Positions 1 to 7,482 of a DNA stretch of 12,174 nt are shown here, piece by piece. Source of the stretch: an uncultured Eggerthellaceae bacterium (GTDB taxonomy: Bacteria > Actinomycetota > Coriobacteriia > Coriobacteriales > Eggerthellaceae); the NCBI GenBank assembly GCA_910584145.1, contig CAJTXX010000057.1:1-12174 (forward strand), written 5' to 3'. Below the pieces are notes generated by a model, which saw nothing but the letters and a program-made list of their open reading frames with translations, had not been told where the DNA came from and searched no databases. Position 1 is the first letter of the stretch. Each line of letters starts with the position of its first letter. A program made the translations under genes and the position numbers.

Positions 1-145
1 CACCAGCAGCCGGAGCAGCAGCCACAGCCACAGGAGCAGCAGCGCTCACGCCGAACACGTCCTCCAGCTCCTTGACCAGCTCGGACAGCTCCAGAGCCGG
101 CATCTCCTTCAGAGCTTCGATGATCTCTTCACGGGTAACAGCCAT
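1..145 (-). CDS. rplL: 50S ribosomal protein L7/L12, N-terminal part (cut by window edge)
   Basis: The gene encodes the flexible stalk protein of the large ribosomal subunit, which binds L10 as dimers and recruits translation GTPases. Only the first 48 codons are present, starting MAVTREEIIEALKEMPALEL and running through an L10-binding and dimerisation helix (ELSELVKELEDVFGV) into the start of the Ala/Pro/Val-rich hinge (SAAAPVAVAAAPAAG). This order is diagnostic for L7/L12. The globular GTPase-interacting C-terminal domain lies beyond the left edge. The ATG at 145 is preceded by an AAGAGG Shine-Dalgarno. The gene follows rplJ after 77 nt and is presumably made from the same transcript. The order rplJ-rplL is standard and supports the call. 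Confidence 0.96.
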   Translation of the reverse strand, partial: MAVTREEIIEALKEMPALELSELVKELEDVFGVSAAAPVAVAAAPAAG

Positions 146-166
146 GTTGAATCCTCTTTCTGTTGC

Positions 167-182
167 GGCGCCCTCGGGCGCC
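167..182 (-). other. GC-rich hairpin just upstream of rplL
   Basis: On the transcribed strand GGCGCC pairs with GGCGCC around a CGAG tetraloop (stem 167-172 with 177-182). It lies about 20 nt upstream of the rplL start and leaves the AAGAGG site free. No U tract follows, so it is not an intrinsic terminator. It could act as an mRNA processing or stability element, or shape L12 translation relative to L10. That role is inference. Confidence 0.5.
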
Positions 183-198
183 TGTTATCCATTCTCAT

Positions 199-211
199 GC
201 GGCTAAGCCGC
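199..211 (-). other. Short hairpin after rplJ stop codon
   Basis: A GCGGC/GCCGC stem closes a three-base loop (UUA in the RNA), starting about 11 nt after the rplJ stop. Together with the hairpin at 167-182 it fills most of the rplJ-rplL spacer. There is no U tract, so readthrough into rplL is expected. Function is unknown. Confidence 0.4.
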
Positions 212-222
212 TGCTGCGCGCA

Positions 223-741
223 TTACGCAGCCTTCTGCCCCTCGATGGCGGACACCACGCGAGCGAAGGCCTCCATCGGGCCATTGAGCACGCGCACAGT
301 CTTGACCAGCGGGTTGTTGATGGTGCCGAGCAGCTTGGCGATGAGCTCTTCACGCGACGGCAGCGAAGCGATATCGTTCACCTGCGCCGCATCCACGAAC
401 CTGCCATCCATCATGCCGCCCTTGATCACGAGATCCTCGTTGTCCTTGGCGTAGTCGCGCAGCACCTTCGCAGATGCAACGGGATCCTCGCCAGCGAACA
501 CGAACGCAGACGGACCAGCCAGCACCGCATCCATATCCGGGTAGTCCAGCTCGGCCAGAGCGATGTGCATGATGGTGTTCTTGTACACCTTCATCTGCGC
601 ATCGGCCTCGCGGATAGCGCGGCGCAGACCCTGTATCTGCTTCACGGTGAGACCGCGGTAGTCCACGACCCACATAGCGCCCGCACCCTGGATATCGGAC
701 TTGATGTCCTCCAGCATCTGCTTGTTCTCAGCATTCGGCAT
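223..741 (-). CDS. rplJ: 50S ribosomal protein L10
   Basis: L10 anchors L7/L12 dimers to 23S rRNA at the base of the ribosomal stalk. As the free L10-L12 complex it also represses its own operon in bacteria where this has been studied. The 172-residue product has the usual family length. It shows the rRNA-binding N-terminal domain (around VVDYRGLTVKQIQGLRRAI and the following MKVYKNT), the GPSAFVFAGEDPVASAKVL segment, and a C-terminal helix (LNGPMEAFARVVSAIEG) expected to carry the L12 dimers. I chose the ATG at 741 (MPNAENKQ) over the in-frame GTG at 753, because that GTG lies inside the Shine-Dalgarno. The leader upstream (about 742-954) carries an L10-type regulatory fold and a terminator. 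Confidence 0.96.
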   Translation of the reverse strand: MPNAENKQMLEDIKSDIQGAGAMWVVDYRGLTVKQIQGLRRAIREADAQMKVYKNTIMHIALAELDYPDMDAVLAGPSAFVFAGEDPVASAKVLRDYAKDNEDLVIKGGMMDGRFVDAAQVNDIASLPSREELIAKLLGTINNPLVKTVRVLNGPMEAFARVVSAIEGQKAA

Positions 742-749
742 AAAACGTT

Positions 750-758
750 TCACCTCCT
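750..758 (-). promoter_or_regulatory. Ribosome binding site that sets the rplJ start
   Basis: The minus strand reads AGGAGGTGA, a near-perfect anti-16S match, 8 nt before the ATG at 741. An upstream in-frame GTG at 753 is part of this element and so cannot be its own start. Confidence 0.85.
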
Positions 759-799
759 ACAGCATTCCCAACGTTCTGCCGAAAAGGCACGAGGCCCGC

Positions 800-840
800 A
801 AAAAAGAACGGCCCCCGCCGCATAAAGACAGCAGGAGCCG
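800..840 (-). terminator. Attenuator terminator in the rplJ leader
   Basis: On the transcribed strand, bases 840-829 pair continuously with 820-809 to form a 12-bp stem (nine Watson-Crick pairs, three G-U) with an 8-nt UCUUUAUG loop. The stem is followed directly by UUCUUUUUU at 808-800. This is a strong intrinsic terminator placed about 60 nt upstream of the rplJ start, so it must be conditional for L10 to be made. Its 5' stem arm overlaps a segment (825-835) that can instead pair with the L10-leader core at 902-912. That is the signature of attenuation. It may also stop readthrough from the YhgE genes. Confidence 0.85.
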
Positions 841-954
841 ACATATCCATGCCAACCACCGCCTCGGCGGGCCGCTTGCGCGATTAAACCCTTGCAGGGT
901 GCCAGCTGTCTTAAGCAGCAGAACTCTATCCACTACACGCCACCCGAAGGCAGC
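825..954 (-). promoter_or_regulatory. L10 leader RNA with antiterminator
   Basis: The RNA contains elements I recognise from the L10 leader family: UUAAGACAGC, then a UUUAAU linker, then CCGCCGAGG (862-870). Between them are two small hairpins, ACCCU-GCA-AGGGU (888-900) and CGC-GCAA-GCG (873-882), closed by an imperfect GCUGGC/GCCCGC outer stem. This is the junction expected to bind the L10-L12 complex. The segment AAGACAGCUGG (912-902) can pair with CCUGCUGUCUU (835-825) over ten of eleven positions. That pairing would both break the L10 site and remove one arm of the terminator. The expected logic is that excess L10-L12 holds the leader fold, the terminator forms and transcription stops. 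The 5' end is set from the inferred promoter and is approximate. Confidence 0.8.
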
Positions 955-960
955 CCGCCT

Positions 961-989
961 ATTCTACCCGATGATCTTGGTCGATTCAA
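961..989 (-). promoter_or_regulatory. Promoter of rplJ-rplL, overlapping the end of the YhgE gene
   Basis: The minus strand has a -35-like TTGAAT (989-984, four of six consensus bases), a 17-nt spacer, and a -10 TAGAAT (966-961, five of six). Transcription would start near 954. The -10 box includes the TAG stop codon of the upstream YhgE gene, so the promoter sits inside the coding end. Spacing is ideal and the position just ahead of the L10 leader fits. No transcript data are available. Confidence 0.65.
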
Positions 990-2913
990 CTGCGTGGACA
1001 TACCATTTCATGAAGCGCTCGAACGGCTTGCGCAGCACGAAGCCGATCAGCGCCGCCGGCACCAAGAACAGCGCGAGCAGGCCCATCTGCACCCAGAAGT
1101 CGTTCTGGTACACGCCGAACATGGCAGCCCGCATGGCATCCACCGCATGGGTGGCCGGCAGGAGCGGGCTCAGCCACTGCACGAATCCTGGCAAGATCTG
1201 GAGCGGATACGACCCGCCGCAACCCGTCACCTGCACGATCAGCAGGCACACCGCCAACGCCTTGCCCAGATTGGCGAACGCCAGCACCAGCACGTATATC
1301 AGGAACGCGAACACGAGCCCCGATACCCAGAGGCAGAGCATCAGCAGCCACGGATGCACCGCCTGCACATGCAAGAAGAAGATGTTGCCGAGCCCCATCA
1401 AGGTGGTCTGCGCCAGCGAGATGCACGCCATGCAGCCGAAGCGCCCGACCAGCATCTGGCGCGGCTTGGGGTCGCGCAGGTCAGCCTGCGCGCGGTTCGA
1501 CACCGTGGGCTTCACCACCACCAGTATCAGAAGCGAGCCGATGAACACGGCGAGCGCGGTATAGAACGGCGCCATGGCCGAGCCGAAGCTGTCAGAGGGG
1601 AACACCGCTATGCGCTCGATGGCCACTGGCGCCGCCAGCGCTGATGAGAGCGCCTGCGTATCGGCGCCGAGCACCTGGCGCAGCGCCTGCGCGTCGCCCG
1701 CCGCTAGCGCAGCGGTCACGCTGCCCGCCAGATCGCGCAAGCGCGCAGCCGACTCGGCGAGCTGCGCGGTGGAGCCGTCGATCTGCCCGATAGCGCCATC
1801 CAGTATGCCATGCGCTGAAGCCGCCGCGTCAGCCACCCCGCTCTCAGCCTGCGCCATGCGCGACAGCGCATCTTGGGCATCGGCGCCCAGTGCGCCCACA
1901 TCGGCCGCGAGGCGGTCGAGATCGGGTTTCAGCTGCGCCTCGTAATCGTCGCCGAGCGCCTGCATCTTCGCCTGCGCCTCGGCCACCATCGCGTCGAGGC
2001 GCGCCTTGTCCTCGGGGCTCAGCAGCCCGTCCAGCCCGGCATCTTCCAGCTGCTGCTTGAAGGCGGCGAAGCTCGCCTGCGCAGCGCTGAGCGCTTCGCC
2101 CATCTTCTGCTCGGCGCCCGCGATGGCACCGGCCGCCTCCTGCGCCTTACCCAAGCCCGCCTGCGCCCTCTCGGCAGTGCCGCGCATCTCCTCTCCCGCT
2201 GATGCCATCAGCGCCGCGGCGTCGTCGACCATCTTCTGCGAGGTGCGCAGCGCATCCGCATACAAGCCGATGACGCCGCCCACGCGCTCCATGTCGTCAG
2301 CCATCGCCCTCACGTGCTCAGCCAGCGCCGCCACCTGCCCGCCCGCATCGGCCTCATCCGCATAGCGCGACACCGACTCCGCCACGCTGAGCAGCACCTC
2401 CGAGAGCGTCTGCGCGAACACGGTGTTCACCTCAACCGACACGGTATCGGCCCCGGTCGCGGTTATCTTGGGCGAGATGGCGTTCACCTTCTCGTTGGAA
2501 TAGTAGGTTATCTGCGCGTGCTCCGAATCGTCTGCGTAGAACCGCAGCATATCCCGGCTGAAATCGGCCGGGATCACGATAGCGGCATAGTATTCCCCGC
2601 TCGCCGCCCCATCGACGGCATCGGCCGCATCGGTCACCCGCCAGCCGATCTGGTCGTTCGCGCGCAGCGCCGACACCACCATATCGCCCACATTCACGCG
2701 CAGCGGCAGCAGGTCGCTCTCATAGCCCGCATCCTCGTTCGCCACCGCCACGGTCACGTTGCCCGTGTTCTCGAACACATCCCAGCACGCGATCAGGTTG
2801 TACCACACGAAGATCGACGGCATCACCACCAACCCGATGGTTATGATGCAGCTGACCACGTTGCAGAACAGGTGGCGCATATCGTTCCTGAACAGCGCCC
2901 ATACGTTATGCAT
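964..2913 (-). CDS. YhgE/Pip-family membrane protein (shorter paralogue)
   Basis: This 649-residue protein has the full Pip/YhgE layout. A cytoplasmic start leads into one helix (about 17-42). A conserved extracytoplasmic block follows (ENTGNVTVAVANEDAG at 48-63 and YYSNEKVNAISPKIT at 137-151). Then comes a long Ala/Gln/Glu/Asp-rich, predominantly helical, coiled-coil-like stretch (about 165-430). Five helices complete it (about 451-467, 493-512, 522-545, 550-566, 606-627), with LLPATHAVDAMR between the last two. The C-terminal part resembles ABC-2 type permeases. Family members are known as a phage infection receptor in Lactococcus and as relatives of type VII secretion EsaA/YueB proteins; the role here is unknown. 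The start at 2913 is MHNVW; the reading frame extends further upstream only by running through the end of the preceding gene. It overlaps that gene by 8 nt (ATGCATAA), with only a weak GAGG site, suggesting translational coupling. Confidence 0.88.
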   Translation of the reverse strand: MHNVWALFRNDMRHLFCNVVSCIITIGLVVMPSIFVWYNLIACWDVFENTGNVTVAVANEDAGYESDLLPLRVNVGDMVVSALRANDQIGWRVTDAADAVDGAASGEYYAAIVIPADFSRDMLRFYADDSEHAQITYYSNEKVNAISPKITATGADTVSVEVNTVFAQTLSEVLLSVAESVSRYADEADAGGQVAALAEHVRAMADDMERVGGVIGLYADALRTSQKMVDDAAALMASAGEEMRGTAERAQAGLGKAQEAAGAIAGAEQKMGEALSAAQASFAAFKQQLEDAGLDGLLSPEDKARLDAMVAEAQAKMQALGDDYEAQLKPDLDRLAADVGALGADAQDALSRMAQAESGVADAAASAHGILDGAIGQIDGSTAQLAESAARLRDLAGSVTAALAAGDAQALRQVLGADTQALSSALAAPVAIERIAVFPSDSFGSAMAPFYTALAVFIGSLLILVVVKPTVSNRAQADLRDPKPRQMLVGRFGCMACISLAQTTLMGLGNIFFLHVQAVHPWLLMLCLWVSGLVFAFLIYVLVLAFANLGKALAVCLLIVQVTGCGGSYPLQILPGFVQWLSPLLPATHAVDAMRAAMFGVYQNDFWVQMGLLALFLVPAALIGFVLRKPFERFMKWYVHAVESTKIIG

Positions 2914-5293
2914 GCACCTCACCGCCCTGCTCGCCCGCATCGGCCAGCGCATCCGCAGGCGCGCCATGCACCACATCGGCGCTCTCCGTGCCCTCGCACA
3001 TCAGGTACAGCTCGCGTATCTCATCGTCGCTCATGCCATCGAGGCGCATCTGCCGCTCGAAGCTCGACCGCAAGCTCTCCACCACCACGAGGAAGACGAA
3101 CACCGCCACGATCCAGCCGAGCCACAGCGTCAGCAGCACCACCTTGCCCGTGGTGCCGAACGAGCATACGAGCGCGGCTGCCACCGGCACCGCCACGCCT
3201 ACCACCACCGCACCGCGTATCAACCGCGGATACATCCGCTGGAAGCGCTCGTAGCGGCGCACCAGAGCCGCACGGTATTCTTCGCGGTCGGCCAGCACCC
3301 GTATCACCTGCGAAGCACGGAAGCGCCTCACGGGCACCTCGACATCCTCGCCATTGAAGATGCCGCTTCGCTTTATCTGACGCGCCACCATGCGGTTCAC
3401 GTTCGACATGAGCGGCCGCACCACGATGCCCGCAGCCATGAACGCCGCCAGATACGCCAGCAAGATGCCGATATCGGCCGCATAGTGCGCCCCGTAGAAG
3501 CCGCAGATGCTCTCGCGCATGGCGCTGATGCCATACGTGAACGGCAAAAGCGGGTATATCGCCTGGAAGAACGGCGAGGTCATCTCGATGGGATACAGGC
3601 CCGTAGCGCCGGGTATCTGCGCGAACACCAGCACGATGCAGATGCCCTTCCCGATATGCTGCAACGTCACCGACAGCGCATAGATGATGCTCAGATACGA
3701 CAGCGACGCCACGATGGCAGCGAAGAACAGCGCCGGCAGATTCACCACCGCAACGCCGATCAGCGGCAAGCCCGCACAGCAGATGGCGGCTTGCAGCACC
3801 ACGAATAAGGCGAACAGCAGATAGCGGCCCACGTAGCGCTGCGTCAGCGTCAGGCGGCGGATGCCCTCGCTGTCGACCTCCTGGCGCAGGATCACCATCA
3901 GCATGAAGGCGCCTATCCAGAACGTCAGGTTCATGAACAGCGGCGCCATCGCCGAGCCGTACGAATTGAGCGGATAGAGCTGCTCGGTCACCAGGTCGGT
4001 GGGCGCGCCGATGAACGCCGCCACGCGGCTGGCGTCCAATCCGTCCTCGCCCAACAGCTCCGCGAGCGCGCCCGAGCCGGACAGCGCCAGCACATCGGTC
4101 TGCACGCGATCGAGCTCGGCGAGCAGGCCGACCAGCAGCTCGCGGGTCTGCGCGAGCGCCGTCTGCGCGCCGTCGAGCGTGGATGCCATATCGCCCAGCA
4201 TCGCCACCGCTTGGCCCAAGAGCGCCTTCTGCGCCGACGCGGTGCCGCCAGCCGCCGCCGATGCTGCCGCTAGGTCGCCGAGCCCCTCGCCCAGCGCAGG
4301 CGCCACATCATCCACCAACGCATCGGAATAGCGGTCGGCATCGGCCTGCGCCTTGTCGGCCGACGCTCGCAGCTGCGCGAGCAGCTCCTTCATCTGCTCA
4401 TCTTGCACCGGAGCCTGCGCCAGCAGCCGCGCTGCCTCAGCGTATGCGTCGGCCGCAGCCTTCATGGCCTCGGCAGCCGCCGGCGCAGCCGAGGCTGAGA
4501 AGGCGAGATAATCCCCCTGCACGGTAGCGGAGAGATCGGTAAGCGCGTCCAGCGCATCAACGGCGCGGCCCACCTCCTCCGACGCCTGCGAGAGCGTCGT
4601 CTGGGCGGCCGCTGCCCCCTCCTTCGCCTCGCTCGCGCGCTGCGTCAGCGCATCCAGCGAATCCAGCGCCTCCTGCACGCGCCCTTTCGCCTCGCCGATG
4701 CGCGCTGCCGCCTCCGACTGCGCAGCGCCCACCTCATCGCGCGACTCCTGCACCGCTGCATCGAGCGCTTCGGCAGCCTTCTGGCTGACCGTCTGCACGA
4801 ACGCGGCGTTCACGGTGGCATCCAGCGTATTCGCCCCCGTATCGGTTATCTTGGGCGAGACGGGGCCTATCTTCTCGTTCACGTAGTATTCGATATCGGG
4901 CTGCTGGAACGAGCCCGTGGTTATCGTCAGCAAGTCAGCCGAGAAGCCCTCGGGTATCACGAACACGGCGTAGCACTCGCCCGCGTTCAGCTGGTCCATC
5001 GCCTCGTCGTAGCCGGGGAACTGCCAGTCGAGCTGATCGTTGCCATGCAGCTCGTCCACGATCATCTGCCCCACGTCGATGCGCCCGGTCAGCTCGCTCT
5101 CAGCACCCGCGTCCTGGTTCACCACGCATACGCGCAGCTCGCCCGTGTTCTCGTAGGGGTTCCAGAACCCCAGCACGTTATACCAGGTATACAGCGACGG
5201 CAAGACCAGCAGCGCCAGCACCACCACAAGGGCCTGCGGCACCCTCAGCAGACGCAGGATATCGCGCTTCAACACGTGCAGCACGTTCCCCAT
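2906..5293 (-). CDS. YhgE/Pip-family membrane protein (longer paralogue with extra C-terminal module)
   Basis: This 795-residue protein parallels its downstream neighbour. It has helix 1 (about 19-42), the ENTGELRVCVVNQDAG block (48-63), YYVNEKIGPVSPKIT (136-150), and a long Ala-rich coiled-coil-like region (about 165-430). Five ABC-2-like helices follow (about 452-470, 491-516, 521-542, 549-565, 604-626), with LLPFTYGISAMR before the last. Unlike the neighbour it continues for about 165 residues: a basic cytoplasmic linker (around 630-690, with YRAALVRRYERFQRMYPR), two further helices (about 693-711 and 718-739) and an acidic tail. The ATG at 5293 has AGGAGG 11 nt upstream. No ABC ATPase or transcriptional regulator is adjacent within the window. 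Function is unknown; a role in export or envelope stability is only suggested by the family. Confidence 0.88.
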   Translation of the reverse strand: MGNVLHVLKRDILRLLRVPQALVVVLALLVLPSLYTWYNVLGFWNPYENTGELRVCVVNQDAGAESELTGRIDVGQMIVDELHGNDQLDWQFPGYDEAMDQLNAGECYAVFVIPEGFSADLLTITTGSFQQPDIEYYVNEKIGPVSPKITDTGANTLDATVNAAFVQTVSQKAAEALDAAVQESRDEVGAAQSEAAARIGEAKGRVQEALDSLDALTQRASEAKEGAAAAQTTLSQASEEVGRAVDALDALTDLSATVQGDYLAFSASAAPAAAEAMKAAADAYAEAARLLAQAPVQDEQMKELLAQLRASADKAQADADRYSDALVDDVAPALGEGLGDLAAASAAAGGTASAQKALLGQAVAMLGDMASTLDGAQTALAQTRELLVGLLAELDRVQTDVLALSGSGALAELLGEDGLDASRVAAFIGAPTDLVTEQLYPLNSYGSAMAPLFMNLTFWIGAFMLMVILRQEVDSEGIRRLTLTQRYVGRYLLFALFVVLQAAICCAGLPLIGVAVVNLPALFFAAIVASLSYLSIIYALSVTLQHIGKGICIVLVFAQIPGATGLYPIEMTSPFFQAIYPLLPFTYGISAMRESICGFYGAHYAADIGILLAYLAAFMAAGIVVRPLMSNVNRMVARQIKRSGIFNGEDVEVPVRRFRASQVIRVLADREEYRAALVRRYERFQRMYPRLIRGAVVVGVAVPVAAALVCSFGTTGKVVLLTLWLGWIVAVFVFLVVVESLRSSFERQMRLDGMSDDEIRELYLMCEGTESADVVHGAPADALADAGEQGGEVHA

Positions 5294-5340
5294 GCCCTGC
5301 CGCGCCTCCTCGTCTCTGGCTCGCTGCGGATAAAACCAGC

Positions 5341-5346
5341 ATGATA
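5341..5346 (-). promoter_or_regulatory. Candidate -10 box for the YhgE pair
   Basis: The minus strand reads TATCAT (five of six -10 bases) in a small AT-rich patch within a GC-rich spacer, about 48 nt upstream of the start codon. No good -35 lies at 16-18 nt; a TTGACG exists but about 41 nt away, too far to partner it. If real, the promoter is weak or activator-dependent. The rest of the 5294-5545 spacer holds the terminator at 5488-5518 and no convincing small gene. Confidence 0.3.
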
Positions 5347-5487
5347 CTACAAGCGCCGCCCCCGAGCTCCCCGCACGACCGCTCTCGCGTCAATGCCCCG
5401 CTCAGCGCACCGCGCCCATGCGCAGTGACCGTCCTGAGCGGCCAAGGCGGGCACCCGGCCGTTCGCCCCGCCGCATCGCTTGGGCGC

Positions 5488-5518
5488 GAAAAAGAACGCC
5501 CGCGCTTGCTGCACGGGC
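5488..5518 (-). terminator. Intrinsic terminator after the icd-acnA-membrane protein unit
   Basis: On the transcribed strand GCCCGUGC (5518-5511) pairs with GCGCGGGC (5505-5498) over 8 bp around an AGCAA loop, followed by GUUCUUUUUC. It begins about 28 nt after the stop codon at 5546. It cleanly separates this unit from the YhgE genes. Confidence 0.88.
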
Positions 5519-5545
5519 ATTCCGGCCTTGCTCTCTCAGATGCGC

Positions 5546-7477
5546 CTACACCGGCTCAGCGGCATCGGCGGCAGCCTCGGCATCCACATTCTCCTCGGCT
5601 TGGTTATCCTCACCGGAAGCGGTCACGGTGCCGTTCGGCCCTTCCATCGAGTACACCACCGCGGCGCCTTCCGTGTTCAGGTACGTGAACGTTATCTGAT
5701 CGCCCACCTTGTACCGCACGATATCGAGCAGCCCCGGCAGCGCGAAGTCGAACAGCTCGTCGCGACCCTCCAGCATCACGTAGAAGTGCGAATTGCCGCC
5801 CACCACCGCCTGCGCCGCCGCTGTGATAGTGCCCGTCACCTCTTCCATCGCGCTCAGGTCGGCCGTGTCGGTCAGCACGCCGTTCGTGGCCAGCAGCGCC
5901 TCGTAGGCGCTCTGCGTGTCAGCCACCGTATCGCCCACCGCCACGTTCTGGTAGCGCTGGATGTCGATCATGGCGAACTTCTTCGGCAAGCCGCTCGCAT
6001 CCTTCAGCGCCATGAAGTACGTCGGCTGGTTCGCCACGTTTATCAGCAGCGGGAACGTGGCCGTATAGCGCAAGTTCTGCACCTGGCCCTCAGCGGAGTT
6101 CATGGCCGACGCCTCGGTGGCGCCCGATACGCTGTAGAAATGCGACTCGGCCGTGCGCTGGTTCACCAGCACGAACCCGATGATCGAGTTGTCGGCGGTA
6201 GCCGAGGTCACACCGGTGTAGACCCACACATCGTCGTCTTTGGCGATGTAGTTGTAGCCCACCGTGCCGTCGGTGCCAGGCGTCGTGCGCACCACGCCCT
6301 CCTGGCCCAGGAAGCTGTTCAGCCAGCCATTATGGTACGAGCCATACCAGTTGTACTGCTCGATCAGCAGCTCGGCGGGGAACACGCGGTCCACCCACTG
6401 CGGCACGTCGGCCACGGCCATCTCGGTGCATTCGCCGGTGGTGGCGTCGCACAGAACCACGCGCTCGATGGTGTAACCGCCGAACAACCCGATGGTGAAC
6501 GTGCGCACCGGGCATATCCACCATGCATGGCCCTCTTCGTCTATTTCGAACGACAGCTCATCGAAGATGTAGAACGGGTACTTCAGTTGCACGTAGCGGT
6601 CGATGTTGCGCGCCAGCGGCTCGCTCTGCGAGTAATAGATGGGGTTGTCGCCCAGCCGCACGATCTCGGCGTCCTGCGTGGTCATGTTCACCAGCGAATA
6701 CGCGGGGATGCCGCCCTCGCGGTTCGTGAACCACTTGAACAGGTCGGCATACCCCAGCGGGCTCACGCGCACCGGCGCGCCCTGGAAATTGATCTGGCTG
6801 TACAGCGGCGATATCTCGAACTGGCTCACGTACTCAGGGATGGAGCCCATCTCTCGGTCGCCGATCAGGATAGCCGAATCGCGGTCGATCACGGGAATCT
6901 GGTTGTAATCGACCTCATGGATGTCCTCCGCGAAGTCGAGCGTGTCCGTCTCCAGCACCGTGGAGTACTTCTCGGCATTGCCGGGGATGATGGCGTTGCT
7001 GAACAGCGCGCCCAGGAGCCCCACAGCCACCACCGCGAGCGGTATGGCCACCAGCACGGTCGCGCGCTTCGCCTTGCCCGGGCTCTTCTCGAACTTGCCG
7101 CCGCCCATCTTGTACTCGCGGCGCCGATTGTAGAAGAACAGCGCCACCACGATGCAGATGATGCCGACGATCATCCACAGCTCCGACGAGTTGATGCTGA
7201 TGGGCGGATGGAACCACCAGTACAGCGCCGCCAGCACGAGCACCGCCACCACCGCGAGGATGATCCACCCCTTCTTGGAGGTGGGCCCGGTCATGTTATC
7301 GAGGAACGAGAGGTCGAGGTGCGGCGTCTCGCCCTTGCCGCCACCCGCCGCAGCGCCCTTGCCATCGGCGCTCTCGCCGGATGCAGACGCGCCGCCACCA
7401 GCACCGCCCATCCCACCGGTGTCCATCCCGCTCTGGCGCAGTGCCTCGAGCAGGGAATCCAATCCAGATCTAGCCAC
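5546..7477 (-). CDS. Uncharacterised three-helix membrane protein with large external domain
   Basis: I do not know its function. The 643-residue product has a short helical start, a Gly/Ala/Ser-rich linker (about 18-50), and three helices (about 70-90, 99-118, 139-161). The basic loop NRRREYKMGGGKFEKSPGKAKR-like stretch (118-139) lies between helices 2 and 3. By the positive-inside rule residues 162-643 would be outside. That region is Tyr/Trp/Phe-rich and includes GIPAYSLVNM (256-265), TIGLFGGYTIERVVLCDATT (328-347), PQWVDRVFPAELLIEQYNWY (359-378), WVYTGVTSA (418-426), SAMNSAEGQVQNL (457-469) and PTYFMALKDASGLPKKFAM (485-503). A beta-rich, OB-like segment (about 545-612) and an acidic tail follow. 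From memory this core recurs in anaerobic gut Firmicutes as a family without assigned function; I could not verify that. The GTG start at 7477 is set by AGGAG 5 nt upstream, 11 nt after the acnA stop. An ATG two bases upstream is in another frame. Confidence 0.82.
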   Translation of the reverse strand: MARSGLDSLLEALRQSGMDTGGMGGAGGGASASGESADGKGAAAGGGKGETPHLDLSFLDNMTGPTSKKGWIILAVVAVLVLAALYWWFHPPISINSSELWMIVGIICIVVALFFYNRRREYKMGGGKFEKSPGKAKRATVLVAIPLAVVAVGLLGALFSNAIIPGNAEKYSTVLETDTLDFAEDIHEVDYNQIPVIDRDSAILIGDREMGSIPEYVSQFEISPLYSQINFQGAPVRVSPLGYADLFKWFTNREGGIPAYSLVNMTTQDAEIVRLGDNPIYYSQSEPLARNIDRYVQLKYPFYIFDELSFEIDEEGHAWWICPVRTFTIGLFGGYTIERVVLCDATTGECTEMAVADVPQWVDRVFPAELLIEQYNWYGSYHNGWLNSFLGQEGVVRTTPGTDGTVGYNYIAKDDDVWVYTGVTSATADNSIIGFVLVNQRTAESHFYSVSGATEASAMNSAEGQVQNLRYTATFPLLINVANQPTYFMALKDASGLPKKFAMIDIQRYQNVAVGDTVADTQSAYEALLATNGVLTDTADLSAMEEVTGTITAAAQAVVGGNSHFYVMLEGRDELFDFALPGLLDIVRYKVGDQITFTYLNTEGAAVVYSMEGPNGTVTASGEDNQAEENVDAEAAADAAEPV

Positions 7478-7482
7478 ATCAG

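Noticed and set aside
2314..3808. Two overlapping plus-strand frames of about 350 residues across the YhgE junction
   Set aside because: Both are antisense to well-supported membrane protein genes, and their products are low-complexity Arg/His-rich.
5394..5400. TTGACG as a -35 box for the YhgE pair
   Set aside because: It lies about 41 nt from the only plausible -10 box, far outside the usable spacing.
7291..7479. A 62-residue minus-strand frame with an ATG two bases from the GTG start of the membrane protein
   Set aside because: It shares the same ribosome site but yields an Arg/Ala-rich product without conserved features, and the GTG frame encodes the 643-residue protein.
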